Assembly (NCBI GenBank): GCA_001949185.1 | Contig: BDGG01000008.1 | Location: 555,648 to 619,647, forward strand | DNA: 64,000 nt | From: Ramazzottius varieornatus | Taxonomy: Eukaryota > Tardigrada > Eutardigrada > Parachela > Ramazzottiidae | Reading direction: 5' to 3' | In this document: positions 45,357-56,011 of the stretch, piece after piece | Numbering within the stretch: position 1 is the first letter of the stretch | Layout: the number at the start of each line of letters is the position of its first letter | Translations under genes and position numbers: made by a program | Notes under the pieces: model-generated | What the model saw: the letters and a program-made list of their open reading frames with translations, nothing else | What the model was told of the DNA's origin: nothing | Databases searched by the model: none

Positions 45357-46688
45357 CTTCACGAGACTCGAATACTACGTGAGGAAATTAGTGGATTGGC
45401 GTAAGTAGTGTCATTCAGACAAATGTAGAAACTTTGGGAAATTTCTCTCCGACCGAGGAAATGTGAATGAAGGTTGGCAGAAAGTGACAGGAACTGCAAC
45501 AGCTCAAAGTGCTCCGCGGATGCCAGACTGTAAATCAATGGCAAGTTATCGATCGGCAATTTTGTCAGTTGTCGCACTCGCATCTCGTCTTCCACGAGGT
45601 GTGTTCGATTACCACGGCTATCGACGTGAAGTTCCGCAAGTGACGTAACAGAAAGAAGCGGCGCAGGAAGACCAATTTGTCACACTCGAAAGCCGAAGAC
45701 TCTATTTCGAGAATTAATATTTCACACACAGCCACACCAGTCGCCTCACGGGAAAAACTAGAGCTTGCTTCATAGAGGAACTGCAACTCTGCAAGCATGG
45801 CTCTTTAATGATCAAGGTTCGACAGAGGCCGACCTGCTAGTCAAAAAAGAAGCTGTGCAGACTGTTAGCGACCTCTGTCAGGCAACCGCAGCACTTGTCG
45901 CAACATCAAGGACGACTGGACGAGTCTGCACGATGACTGCGCTGCACACCATAAGCTAACCTCCAGTCGCCGTGTTTGCGATCGCCTAATTCAACAAGGA
46001 AACACTTGCAAAACTTGGAGATTCTCTTTGAAAGAAATTTCAACAACGCGTTCCGCAATCTAATCGAACACAATTGCGGACAAAAGCAACAAGCATGGTT
46101 AGGAAAACGTAACGCGGAATCATTCATGCATGCAGGTGCTTCGGCATTATGCTCAGTGTTTCAACGAACCACGGCAGCTGCATTTAAGCAACATCAAGCC
46201 TTCCAACAGGACAGCACGAAGTGCCTTCTCCAGTAAACAAACACTTTAATTGCCAATGCCTCTCTGGCTCCTCAAAACAGTTTGTCGTGCTGATGGTAAT
46301 GAGTTGCGAAGTGTTGATGCTCGCCACTTACGTATGTTCCAGCCAGTCTAGTCTTCGACACTCACCAATTAACAGTGCAATTCTTCCTTGCAACGACCAT
46401 TATGCGAAAACAGTCTCAGAATTTCTCCAAAGATCACTAGCTGGCGGAATCCGAGCAGCCCCGCCCAAAAGCAAAAAACAGACTCCGAAGCGATATTTGG
46501 CCAAGCAGGAGTTCAAGACAAAGGGAACTCATTCCGATCGAATTCGGATAAATTTTTCAAAACAAGTACAGCTTTCTTAATTTCACCTCCATCTTACCGC
46601 ATTTGGAAGAAAAGACTCCCTAATTAGAGAGTTTTTTCAGAAAGGTATCTTTTGGGGGGACTCACCCGCTGGAGATGGTCCAAACGGA
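45357..46688. other. Spacer between the tetraspanin and nucleoporin genes
   Basis: No supported exon in 1.3 kb; open frames are short and without family likeness. It should hold the tetraspanin promoter and the nucleoporin 3' UTR. Confidence 0.4.
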
Positions 46689-49600
46689 TTACCGTGCTTG
46701 AGCATCCACTTGAGCCTTCTGGAAACGGAGTTTGGTCAGTGCTTGTCGTTGGCCATTCTTAATCTCTTCTAAAAAACAAGCACGGTTAGCGCAGGCGAAC
46801 CTTTATTAATGAGTGACGAATCATGGGTGACATGTGCTAGTTACTTACTGACGTCTTTGAGTAGCATGGAAGAGATCGTGCCCAAAATGTGAGGATTTTC
46901 GATCAGAAGTTTTGGATCAAACTGACCGGAAAGCTGCAGGAGAAAGTATACGTCCACTTAGTACAATCATACCCCCTCATGGGTTAACTGTATCAAGCAG
47001 AATTGGGAAGCAGGCAAACGAAACTGCGCCATCGTTATCTGAAGTGGCGCACGTCTGCAATGGTATTGCCTCGAACCGTGCGCCACTTCAGATAAACCTA
47101 TTGTGTGCTATGTTTGGCGGCCTCCCGTATTCTGACAAATTTCTGCATTAGTGTCTGTCTGTCCCACCATTTGGTTCTTCAATAAGAGATCGCGAACTTC
47201 ATCCTCCTTGATAAGGTTCTTCAAGAGCTTCTTGCGAGAAGCGTCAATATCGGCCAAACCGATTCGTACTTCCCGGCACAGCATATCCAGTGTCTTGTAA
47301 CTGTAACAGCCACAAAATCAATCTCATAAATCACGGAAGCCAACAAACAAACTTACTTACCAGTTCGCTCTGTATCGGTCTTCCGGTGATATTCTCCGCG
47401 CGTTTTTCCTGAAGAAGTCATCTGGATCCACTGCATTCTTCTCAAGGTACGTCAGTGTTTCTTCTATCTCGTTCATGCTGAGGCTAACCACGGCCAAATT
47501 TCTTTCGACTTTCGCCTCGAAGTCCCATATCTCTTCGATCTTATTCCGCAGTGCGCGCATCTGGAGAAGAAGGTTGGAGGAATTACCATCGAGAAAGATC
47601 AAACTGAAAAACACAACGTACAGTTTTGCTGTTGTCTTTCCGCAAAGTCAAGAAAGCGTTCAGCTTCATGGTGGACTGTATCCAGTTCTCCTCCAGTTGG
47701 TCGACTGCCTTCTTGCTTTCCTCCAAGTAAGCCTCTAAGTCATCAAACGTCATCTTCTTGAATCTATCCAGCAGCTTCTGGTCTTCCTCGCTAACACCAC
47801 TGGAAAAACATAAAGGATTTTATGTCTTTCCACAAATCAAAAGTCAATGATTGAAAAGAGAGCGATGAGCTAACCTTGCTTGGGGTGCAGGCTGCGATGG
47901 CGCCGTCGCTTGACTAGTAGAAGGTGCTGTGGACGAAACAGTCCACGTTACTTTAAAAACCCGTACATTTTTAAGCAGGGCTCTTGATTTCAGCCGCATC
48001 TACTCAGTCTATGGCAGCGAACACATCTCACCTGTGGAAGGCGCAGTAGAGGCGGTGCTAGGAGCCTGAACAGCCGTCGTAGTCGATCCGAGTGTGGTGA
48101 ACACTACGGTTGTGGCAGCTGAAAGAGAATTATTAAATTTTATCAGAATGATACTACAAGCGGAAGACCTATCAAACTCGCGACACAGTTTCGACTGTTA
48201 AAAGTTACCAGTGGAAGCGGGAACACCAGGTGCTGCCACTGTCTCGACTGGCTTAGATTGTGAAGCTTGCGTGTCCGCGGCAGTACTCGTCCCTGACGAC
48301 GGAGCTGCTGACAGAGATGTACCGAAGGAGAACCCCGTCGTGGGTTGCGCCGGAACGGCAGTTGACGCACCTGAAGCGACAAAAACTCCATCATTTCACT
48401 GCTGGAACAAACGTCCAGTTAGTGTTAGCTCTGTCAGTATGACTTTGCGCGGAATTTGTCGTTTCTCATTTTCGTAAATAACAGTAGATGCAATAATCTT
48501 TTGCAGAAAGTACTGGAAACTCTGATCCGTGCATTTGTGTGATTTTGTACGAGAATCGTACTTGCAAATTTTCGAAAATTACCTTCCCCTACAATTCTAT
48601 TTCTTGTAGCTACAGAAGGCTCGGCGAAGCTAAAATAAGCTGTTTTAGCCGTTCTTAGCCGTGGCTAAAAATATTTAGCCGCGGCNNNNNNNNNNNNNNN
48701 NNNNNNNNNNNNNNNNNNNNNNNNNNNNNNNNNNNGCCTTCTATACCACACCAAGGCAGCTAAAAACTTCAGATACTACGGTAAACAAGACCTCAACGAA
48801 GACGCTAGCGAATGATTGTTTCAGTTTTGGCGAGAACAGTCTACTCCATCAGTTAGCCAGGTGGAAGAATACGCTTGAAAAAACTGACATCGGACGATGC
48901 AAAACTACTCGGCAAGAGTCTGTTAGACGGATAGAACACCAGCCAGGTTTTGAATGTCTGTACACGAGCTCTCAAAATACGTTTGAAAGGGTTCCGCCAA
49001 AAACCCCAAAATCATACTGGAAGACCTAATACAATTATACCACATCCTGGGTAACTGTATCAAGCAGAATTGGGAAGCAAGCAAACGAAACTGCGCCATT
49101 AATATTTGAAGCGGCGCAAGTCTGCATTGATATCGGCCCGAAGCGTGCGCCACTTCAGATAACCTTATTGTATGCCATGTTCTAATACTATTGATATCAT
49201 GAACTGAAAGGCAGACGGAAGTATTCGTGCGCCCACGTACACACTAGCAACCCATTTACGCCTGCGGCTCGATCTATGCAGGTACATGAAACACCGTGTG
49301 TTATATGTAATTGCTGACTTCCCACACTATTGTCCGTACTGTGGGAATTAAAGTTACACTTACTTGTGGCGGATGTGCCGGGGACAGAACCGCTCTGAGA
49401 CTCTGTAAAAACAACCAGAAGCACATTGATATTTGTAAGGCGGACATGCAAGAACCAATAGGATAAAGACTGCTAAAGATGCCACTTACGCTGAGGAGAT
49501 CGGAAAGAAAATCCAGGAACGGAAGCTGCCTGCGAGGTAGCAAGTTGGGTCGATCCTGCAGTTGCCGACGGTTGACCAAAACTGAAGTTCAGAGGAGTTG

Positions 49601-51630
49601 CCGACTGAAGCGCCACTGGTGCCGTGCTGGATGGCACACCAAATTTGAATGTAGAATCGTTGGAGACGGATGCACCTACAGAGGTTGCGGGCGTGCTGAA
49701 CGAGAATGTGGCGGTAGCAGCTGGTGCAGCCGCGGTGCTAGTGGTGGCCGTCCCGAATGAGAATGTCGACGTGGGCCCAATCGGCGCAGCAGTGGTTGTT
49801 GGAGCAGGAGCGGAACCCAGACGACTAAAGATGCTTGGCTGACTGGTAGCTGCTGCTTGTGAAGTTGGAAGGCTCAGGGTTGGTTGGAGGGATGGCACGG
49901 CGGCGGCCGAAGTCCCGAAAGAGAACGCTGGTTGAGGAGCACTTCCGGTCGAACCTGAAAATACACAGACAAGCTATCAATTAGAACATCGCCAAGCAGA
50001 AATTAGCCACCTTTCACGCATGCACAAATTATGCACCACAGGCGCTATGGAGCGGAAGTATGTAGGTGCATGAAAGTCAGGTTGCATTTTGTATGCGGAT
50101 TTCACCAAGAAACCAAAGTACAGTAATTCTCTGGATATCGACTCCTTACCTCTGGTTGATGGGGCAGAGCTCGGAACAGATGGAGCAGCGCCGAGTCCTG
50201 CACCAAACGAGAACGCTGGTGCAGCTGCTGGTTGCGTGGGTTGCGTTACTCCGAACGAGAATGTACTAGCCGGCGCTTGTGCAACAGAAGCTGCAGCGGG
50301 CTGTGCGGAACTGAGGCTAGGTGCGCTGTTGAAGTTGAAGAGCGGCACAGCGGTGGACACAGCAGGAGCAGCAGTAGCGAACAACGAAGGCTGTGTAGCA
50401 GCTGGTGCAGCTAATCCGAAGCCAAAGGAAGGTGCAGCGGTAGGTGCAGCCGTTGACGTTGCTGGCTGGGTGGCCTGGCCAAACCCCGGGAAGCTGAGAG
50501 AACCTGCTGCTGGAAGCCCAAAAGAAGGTGCGGGAGCGGCTGACGAGGACGGCTCGGTCTTGGCGGTGAAACCACCGAAAGATATATTACCTGCGGGTTG
50601 CGCAGAAGGTTGTCCTAAAAAAGAACATGGAATTGTTCTCCCCGCAAAATTCGATTCAGCTTCTAACAGTAAGAGTAATTCTTGCGATCTGGTCTTACCG
50701 AAACTGAAAGTGTTAGCCGAAGCTGCAGTAGGAGCGGTGCCAGCCGGTTGGGCAGATCCAAAGAGCAAAGGTGCGGTCGGAGCGACAGTGGGTAATGTAG
50801 CCCCTGCAGCTGTGGTCGATCCAAATGCACCGAGTCCTCCGAAAGCGGAAGGAGCAGTCGACGTAACAGCCGGAGTTCCAAAGCTGAACGGCGCTGTTGA
50901 TGCTGGTTGAGAGGACACGGAGAAAGCTGAAAAACCTAGGCTGGGGGCCGCAGCAGACGGTTGTGCAGCAGCTGGAAATGAAAACAGATTACTAACCGCT
51001 ACCTCAAGTTAGATTTAACGAATAAAGCGAATTTACCTGGAGCTCCGAAACCAGCAAAAGCCGACGGTTGGGCTGGCTGTACGATGCCTGTCAAGAAGAG
51101 AATCAGTATAGGTTCAGCTAAACTAATAGAGCGTGACTGTTTTATTCACAAACTCTTAAGAACAAGAATAACCGTACCGAATCCACCAAAAGCACTCCCG
51201 GTGGTAGTTGTGGAGGACGCGCCTGTAGCAGATGTTGGTGTACCGAAGGAGAAACTCCCAGGAGCAGCAGGCTGCGTTCCGAATGCAGAGAATCCTGTCG
51301 TTGGAGCACTGGCAGCAGCCGACGAGGTTGTTCCTACAGAGATAGCTCGGTACAGTCATTCGGATCTCGGCAAACAAGCTCGACATCACTGTACCAAAAG
51401 TGGCGCATGGTATCGGGGTAGTGGCTGAAAGCGTGCGCCACTTGGAATTTTTGCCTAATTACTATTTCCGACACAAATTCTCACTTCACGGAATCACAGA
51501 ACTTACTGAAGCCGGAGAACAAAGGTGCCGTTTGAGTAGTTGTCTGTGTGGTGTTCCCGAATAGACTGGAGGCTGTCGTGGCAGGAGTAGAGCTGCCGAA
51601 GCCTCCAGAACCAAATCCTCCGCCAAACAT
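46689..51630 (-). CDS. FG-repeat nucleoporin with C-terminal coiled coil
   Basis: Fifteen exons in phase: 51507-51630, 51178-51333, 51037-51087, 50699-50971, 50150-50614, 49490-49954, 49364-49402, 48209-48370, 48032-48118, 47875-47926, 47622-47799, 47361-47560, 47168-47300, 46849-46933 and 46689-46768; 849 residues. It starts MFGGGFGSGGFGS. About 620 residues follow of Ala/Ser/Thr/Pro-rich sequence with spaced FG motifs (FSFG, GFG, SAFG, LFG), the selective phase of the nuclear pore. The last ~220 residues are charged and helical (FKKMTFDDLEAYLEESKKAVDQ, MRALRNKIEEIWDFEAKVER, NEIEETLTYLEK), as expected for a coiled coil that anchors a channel nucleoporin. The order FG then coiled coil fits the Nup62/Nup58/Nup54 group, but it is longer than those and I could not match the coil to one of them. 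Foldback repeats lie in three of its introns. Confidence 0.88.
46967..47113 (+). repeat. Foldback repeat copy 9 inside a ~145-base duplicated segment
   Basis: The core at about 47042-47088 has perfect GAAGTGGCGCAC and GTGCGCCACTTC arms. The surrounding ~145 bases, including CTGTATCAAGCAGAATTGGG and GCAAACGAAACTGCGCCAT, recur near 49.03-49.18 kb. It lies in a nucleoporin intron. Confidence 0.75.
48632..48685. repeat. TTAGCCG repeats next to the assembly gap
   Basis: TTTTAGCCG, CTTAGCCGTGGCTAA and TTTAGCCGCGGC occur in a row and can fold (TTAGCC with GGCTAA). They run straight into the gap, so unresolved repeat probably caused it. Confidence 0.55.
48686..48735. other. Assembly gap of 50 N
   Basis: Fifty unspecified bases in a nucleoporin intron. 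The round number suggests a placeholder rather than measured length. The flanking exons join in phase, but an exon hidden in the gap cannot be excluded. Confidence 0.95.
49030..49180 (+). repeat. Foldback repeat copy 10, partner of the 47.0-kb segment
   Basis: It shares the flank CTGTATCAAGCAGAATTGGG, the core arms (left GAAGCGGCGCAA, right GTGCGCCACTTC) and the tail AGATAACC-TTATTGTATGC with the segment at 47.0 kb. It lies in the nucleoporin intron that also holds the assembly gap. Confidence 0.75.
51398..51442 (+). repeat. Foldback repeat copy 11
   Basis: AAGTGGCGCA and GTGCGCCACTT arms around GGGGTAGTGGCTGAAAG, in the first nucleoporin intron (51334-51506). Confidence 0.7.
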
Positions 51631-52770
51631 GGTGTCTAGCCTACTTGACTGCTCGTCCGCCGGTGAGAGTACCGTCCAAGAACGAATTCCGAGCCAGTCC
51701 AGGCGTTGTCCTTCTGACCAGCAATCACTTAAACTGTAAGTGCGAAGATCAATGCCACTCTTCCCACGAACACACCTACATAGATCGTGGTATTGACTCT
51801 TGAGGAGGAAGATGTGGGAGATACTGCAGAGAATGATCGAAAATCAGCAAACATTACAGAATTTTCAAATTATTATTATTAACACGCACTGATGAGCTGC
51901 TAAACCAGAACCTCGCAAGGCTTGCTGATTTGATTGCCAATCAACTAAGCAAGGCGAGGTTTAGCAGCTCAACTAGCGGGTGAACTAGCCTCTCCCTCTC
52001 CTAACCCTAGGGTTACTTTGGCCATTTTGGGCGTTCTAGCTACAAAAGGTCATACTGGTAAACAAAGGTGCACACCATCGATTTATCTTTTATGCATGTT
52101 CAACTTCCGGTGGACAATGGGCAGTAGATTCTTGATTTCATCCTACACTCTTTTGGTATTTACCTTTCGAGCCTTATGTGTGATCGTCGTACGCGAAGTG
52201 GAGCCAAGAGTCTGCTAGTGGCGTATTGCAGTCTGCAGTCGTCTAACGTCGACGGACAACTGGACTTGTGGAAAAGAGCACGACCATACAGGCTTGCGAT
52301 GGCATCCACGGAATGGCCGTCTACGACTTGCACTATCAGCTGCGTACCATAAAGTGTAATGATTAATGCTCTATATTATCATACCTGTTACAGACACTTG
52401 AATGTCCACATGTATGGTCGAGGGTATCGACGTCTGTTTGACTGTTTGAAGAACGCAGCCTTGAAGCTCGGCCGAGACTTCACGCTGTCATTATCAGTCT
52501 CAGTATACGGACTGCAGGTTAACTGGCCTTATACGCTTGGTCATGACTTATATTCCTATCGAAATAAGAACATTCTTCACTGATTGACAGAGCCAACTTC
52601 TGGAAGGCCGATCCAGAAACCACCACTTCGAAGGACGTAATTGCACTCTTGCCGATTGTCTTCCGGCTGTGACACGCCCTTCGGAGCTGATGGACCAAAC
52701 AGCATCGTGAAGTTCCACTTCGTGATTCGTACAGGCTCTTCGAACACCGTTGAGCTGTAGAACATAGAAA
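51631..52770. other. Divergent spacer between the nucleoporin and the first transporter
   Basis: No supported exon. The two genes diverge, so both promoters should lie here. It holds a long hairpin at 51893-51971. Confidence 0.45.
51893..51971. repeat. Long imperfect hairpin
   Basis: TGAGCTGCTAAACC at 51893-51906 pairs with GGTTTAGCAGCTCA at 51958-51971. Inner parts pair too (CCTCG with CGAGG, CTTGCT with AAGCAAG, GATTG with CAATC), so nearly all of the 79 bases can fold. It could be a short foldback element or a transcribed hairpin. Confidence 0.7.
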
Positions 52771-55570
52771 ATGGATCTTCCCATACCGAGGTCCAAGTAC
52801 CGCGATGGAATGCCGGAGAAGCCAAAGTACAAAGATTTCGACTCGGTGGTGGAAGTTATCGGTAATCACTAATTAGACTAATCGACTTCCTTGCTCTAAC
52901 GTACGATTGTTCTTTATGGAGTGAACATGACCGACGTTAACACGATTTGTGTTTACGTCCTCAGGTGGTTTCGGCAAATTTCAGAAACTTACTATATTCC
53001 TTATCATTCTTCCGGCGTTACTGCCCGTTGGATTCTTCCACTTCAACGTGGTCTTCATGTCCGCAACGCCCGATACATACGGATGCACCTTACCTACGTA
53101 TTCCAACTTGACCATGGAGGACCTGCGGCCTCTTCTGCCGAAGGAAAGGAGAGGAGGGAAGAACAGTCCGTTGGTTCCGAGCCGCTGTGCGATGTATGAT
53201 TTGAACTATACCGATCTCGACCTCGACAGTATTCGTTTGCGCGTTAACGAGTCTGGTTCATATCCCATCGACACGGTGTCTTGTGACCGGACAGTGGGTT
53301 ATACATATTCCACTGCCGTGTACGAAAGCACGACGGTGACGGACTGGGATCTGGTGTGTGGCAACTGGGACGTCATAAATTCCCTCCAGTTCTCCGCTTC
53401 TACTATAGGAGGTGAAGTATGCAGACCAACCTCTCCTACCCGACTTAAATCAAAGCTTCGCTGAAATTTTTATTAGCAGTTGTGGCCACGGTACTACACT
53501 TCGTGTTTGGCATGTAACTAATCAAAATTTGAGTTGGAAAACAGACGTTGGTCTGCATTGTGTACGCACAAAGGAAATTAACAAAGTTAAGTAGACTAAA
53601 CAACAGAAGATCGATAAGGAGGGACATGTGTTTGGTTCTTAGGTTTATGGGGTGCCTTTCTCTTCGCCTTCATCGCGGACCGATGTGGACGAAAGCCTTC
53701 ATTCTATTCGATGCTTGGAGTGCAAGTGGTAAGTTTCGTCATAATTTTTCGGCATCATCCCAAATATTTATGTTAATGTGTCCCTTACATAATTGCTCCG
53801 ACCCGCTTTATCCAAGCCTGATCAGTTTTCAGTGCAATTGACGATTGTTGATTGTTACAGATATTCGGTGCGGCTGCCGCGTTCGTGCCATCTTCGCCCA
53901 GTGGAATAGTACTCTACTTGCTGTCCAGAGTCTGTGTCGGAATGTGCACATCGTTCATCTACACAATGGGTCTGATGCTCGCTGTGGAGATTACAGGCGT
54001 GAAGACCAGAGGTATGTTTGATGGTCCTTTGCAAGTTGAATCTCGAGTCAAGTCCGTAGCATAACTTGTTGTCCTCTGTTTGCTTTAAGCAGCCTTGATG
54101 TCGGTTTTATGTTCCATTGGCTATTCGGCCAGTGTCTTTGTCTTGCTCGGCATTGCCTACTTCGTCCGCTCATGGCGAGGTTTGGCTCTTGCCTCGTCTC
54201 TCCCACTGGTCGCGCTCTTCGCGCTGTGGAAATGGTTCCCGGAAAGCCCCAGGTACAGGTTTCTCGAGATTATTTTGTCCGCGGACATTTCAGAAAGTTA
54301 GACGATAATCTGGACGAATTCTCGCGTACCTGCATACAATTGATCGATCATTTCCATTGGGTCGTTGTATTCAGGTTCATGACACGGGTCGATTCGCTGT
54401 TACAGAGCGTGCTGTCGTTTGTGTCGATCTTGTATCTTCGTTCGGTATTTATTGCACCGTTTATTTAGGTGGTATTTGGCTCAAAAGCGGTACGACGACC
54501 TGGAACAATACGTGCGGAAGGTCGCCAGAGTTAATGGTGTCAAGCTCGATCCTGACTTTGACGTGAACTTGCCGGATATCCTTCGTGGTATCGACACGAC
54601 AGAGTACAAAGAGAAAGGGACGCTGCTGGATCTGTTCCGCACCCCCAACCTGAGAAAGAAAACGCTACTTTTAGCGTTTATAAACTTTTGCAATAATGGT
54701 ATCTTCACCGGTCTGAACCTGTACGCGCCTGCTTTCGGAGCGGATCCTCACTGGAACGCCTTTCTGGCTAATGTGGTCGAACTTCCGCCCTACATTTTCG
54801 CCCAGTGGTAAGTCGAACAGGGAATGCATTCTCATTGTTTCGATAATCGTTTCCTTGCAGGGCTTGTGATCGTTGTGGAAGACGTTTGTCGTTGTTTTAC
54901 CCGATGCTCCTCTGTGCCGCATTTTGCCTCGCGACGGCAGGAGTAGCGGAAACTGCGGCTACCGCCATTTTGGTTCTTTCGCTGGCGGCAAAGTTCTGCA
55001 TCACGTTCACCTTCCTTGTGGGAGAGCTATACGAAGAGGTACTGTATAATCTTTTATATGGAATATTCGCTTTTGTCAAGATGGATTTTCCTGCAGGAAA
55101 TTTTCCCGACGGTTGTGAGAGGTCAAGGACATTCTTTCACCAGCGTGGTTTCTCAGCTAGCGGTAAGGTTATTAGCTTTGAGGCTTGACGCGAAAATTTC
55201 GGCAAGTTGATAAGTTCCTGACTTTCTTTGACAGGGCATTGGTGTACCGTTTGTGGTCCACCTGGGCAACAACTACGTGACAATGCCGCTTTTTATTTTC
55301 GGAGTCCTGTGTGCGGTGGGCGCGGTGTCAGCACTGTTCCTACCCGAAACGGTAAGCAATAACTGTTGGCCAGTGAAAGATGAAGGACCATGTAACGTTG
55401 TGTTTCAACAGGTTTACAAGGAACTTCCCCAGACCCTACAAGACGGGGAAACATTCGGTGAGCACATGCCATGGAAGGCAATTTTCACCCTTCTACCCGG
55501 AGCAAAACCAAAGCATGGGAAACGGGCAGTTGCTGTGATCGATGATCTTTCTGCTGTTCATAAACTTTAG
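52771..55570 (+). CDS. SLC22-like organic ion transporter 1 (MFS)
   Basis: Ten exons in phase: 52771-52861, 52965-53411, 53643-53728, 53861-54011, 54093-54252, 54469-54807, 54861-55038, 55097-55162, 55235-55351 and 55412-55570; 597 residues. Major facilitator carrier of the organic cation/anion group, expected in the plasma membrane. TM1 (LTIFLIILPALLPVGFFHFNVVFM) is followed by a large extracellular loop with cysteines and N-glycosylation sites (NYT, NES), ending TDWDLVCGNW as in SLC22. Then comes the MFS signature ADRCGRKPSF, five more helices and FPESPR at the end of the N-half. The C-half has LFRTPNLRKKTLLLAFINF, LNLYAPAFG, ELPPYIFAQW, EIFPTVVRGQG and FLPET. Substrate unknown. AATAAA at 55742 fits its 3' end. 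A paralogue lies at 58.2 kb. Confidence 0.9.
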
Positions 55571-56011
55571 CTGCTGCTTCCTTCCGACGTCCCAAAGTCT
55601 CTTTACGCAAACTGCAACTTTCTGTGATACTGACGAACTTCCCTTACAGTTCCATAAGCCTTTCTGCATATTTTATCCGTGTCGAGAGTTTTTCAGAAAT
55701 GTTCCCCTTTCCCCTGGTTTTGGAATGGGTCTTCAGTTTCTAATAAAGTTCTAGTGAATTTCGCACCAAGAGACTCGTTCGGCGTGCCGGTGATTGTTGA
55801 AACGTGGAAAATCATGGCGGAACCTTGGCAACCTGGGGGCGGTTCACCGTGATAAAGCGCGCGGCGAATTGCCTACTGAAAAACTGCAGATCCCTGGACC
55901 AAGACGAGATCGCGTACTGACTTTTATATTTGCCGTAAATGACTAATCTATGTTGTTACTTATTATTGACAGAAAACCCCAATGATTCTCCACGGATCGC
56001 TATCGTGAATT
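55571..56011. other. Spacer with 3' UTR of transporter 1
   Basis: Contains the AATAAA at 55742-55747. No other feature is seen. Confidence 0.4.
55742..55747 (+). promoter_or_regulatory. Polyadenylation signal for transporter 1
   Basis: AATAAA, 172 bases after the stop. Confidence 0.5.

Noticed and set aside
49277-49300. Recurring GCAGGTACATGAAACACC-like string (also near 12.2 and 50.1 kb)
   Set aside because: Too short and too variable between sites to claim a repeat family.
50089-50910. Long plus-strand open frame of 273 codons
   Set aside because: It is antisense to nucleoporin exons. The Ala/Ser/Thr/Gly-rich codons there keep the opposite strand open.
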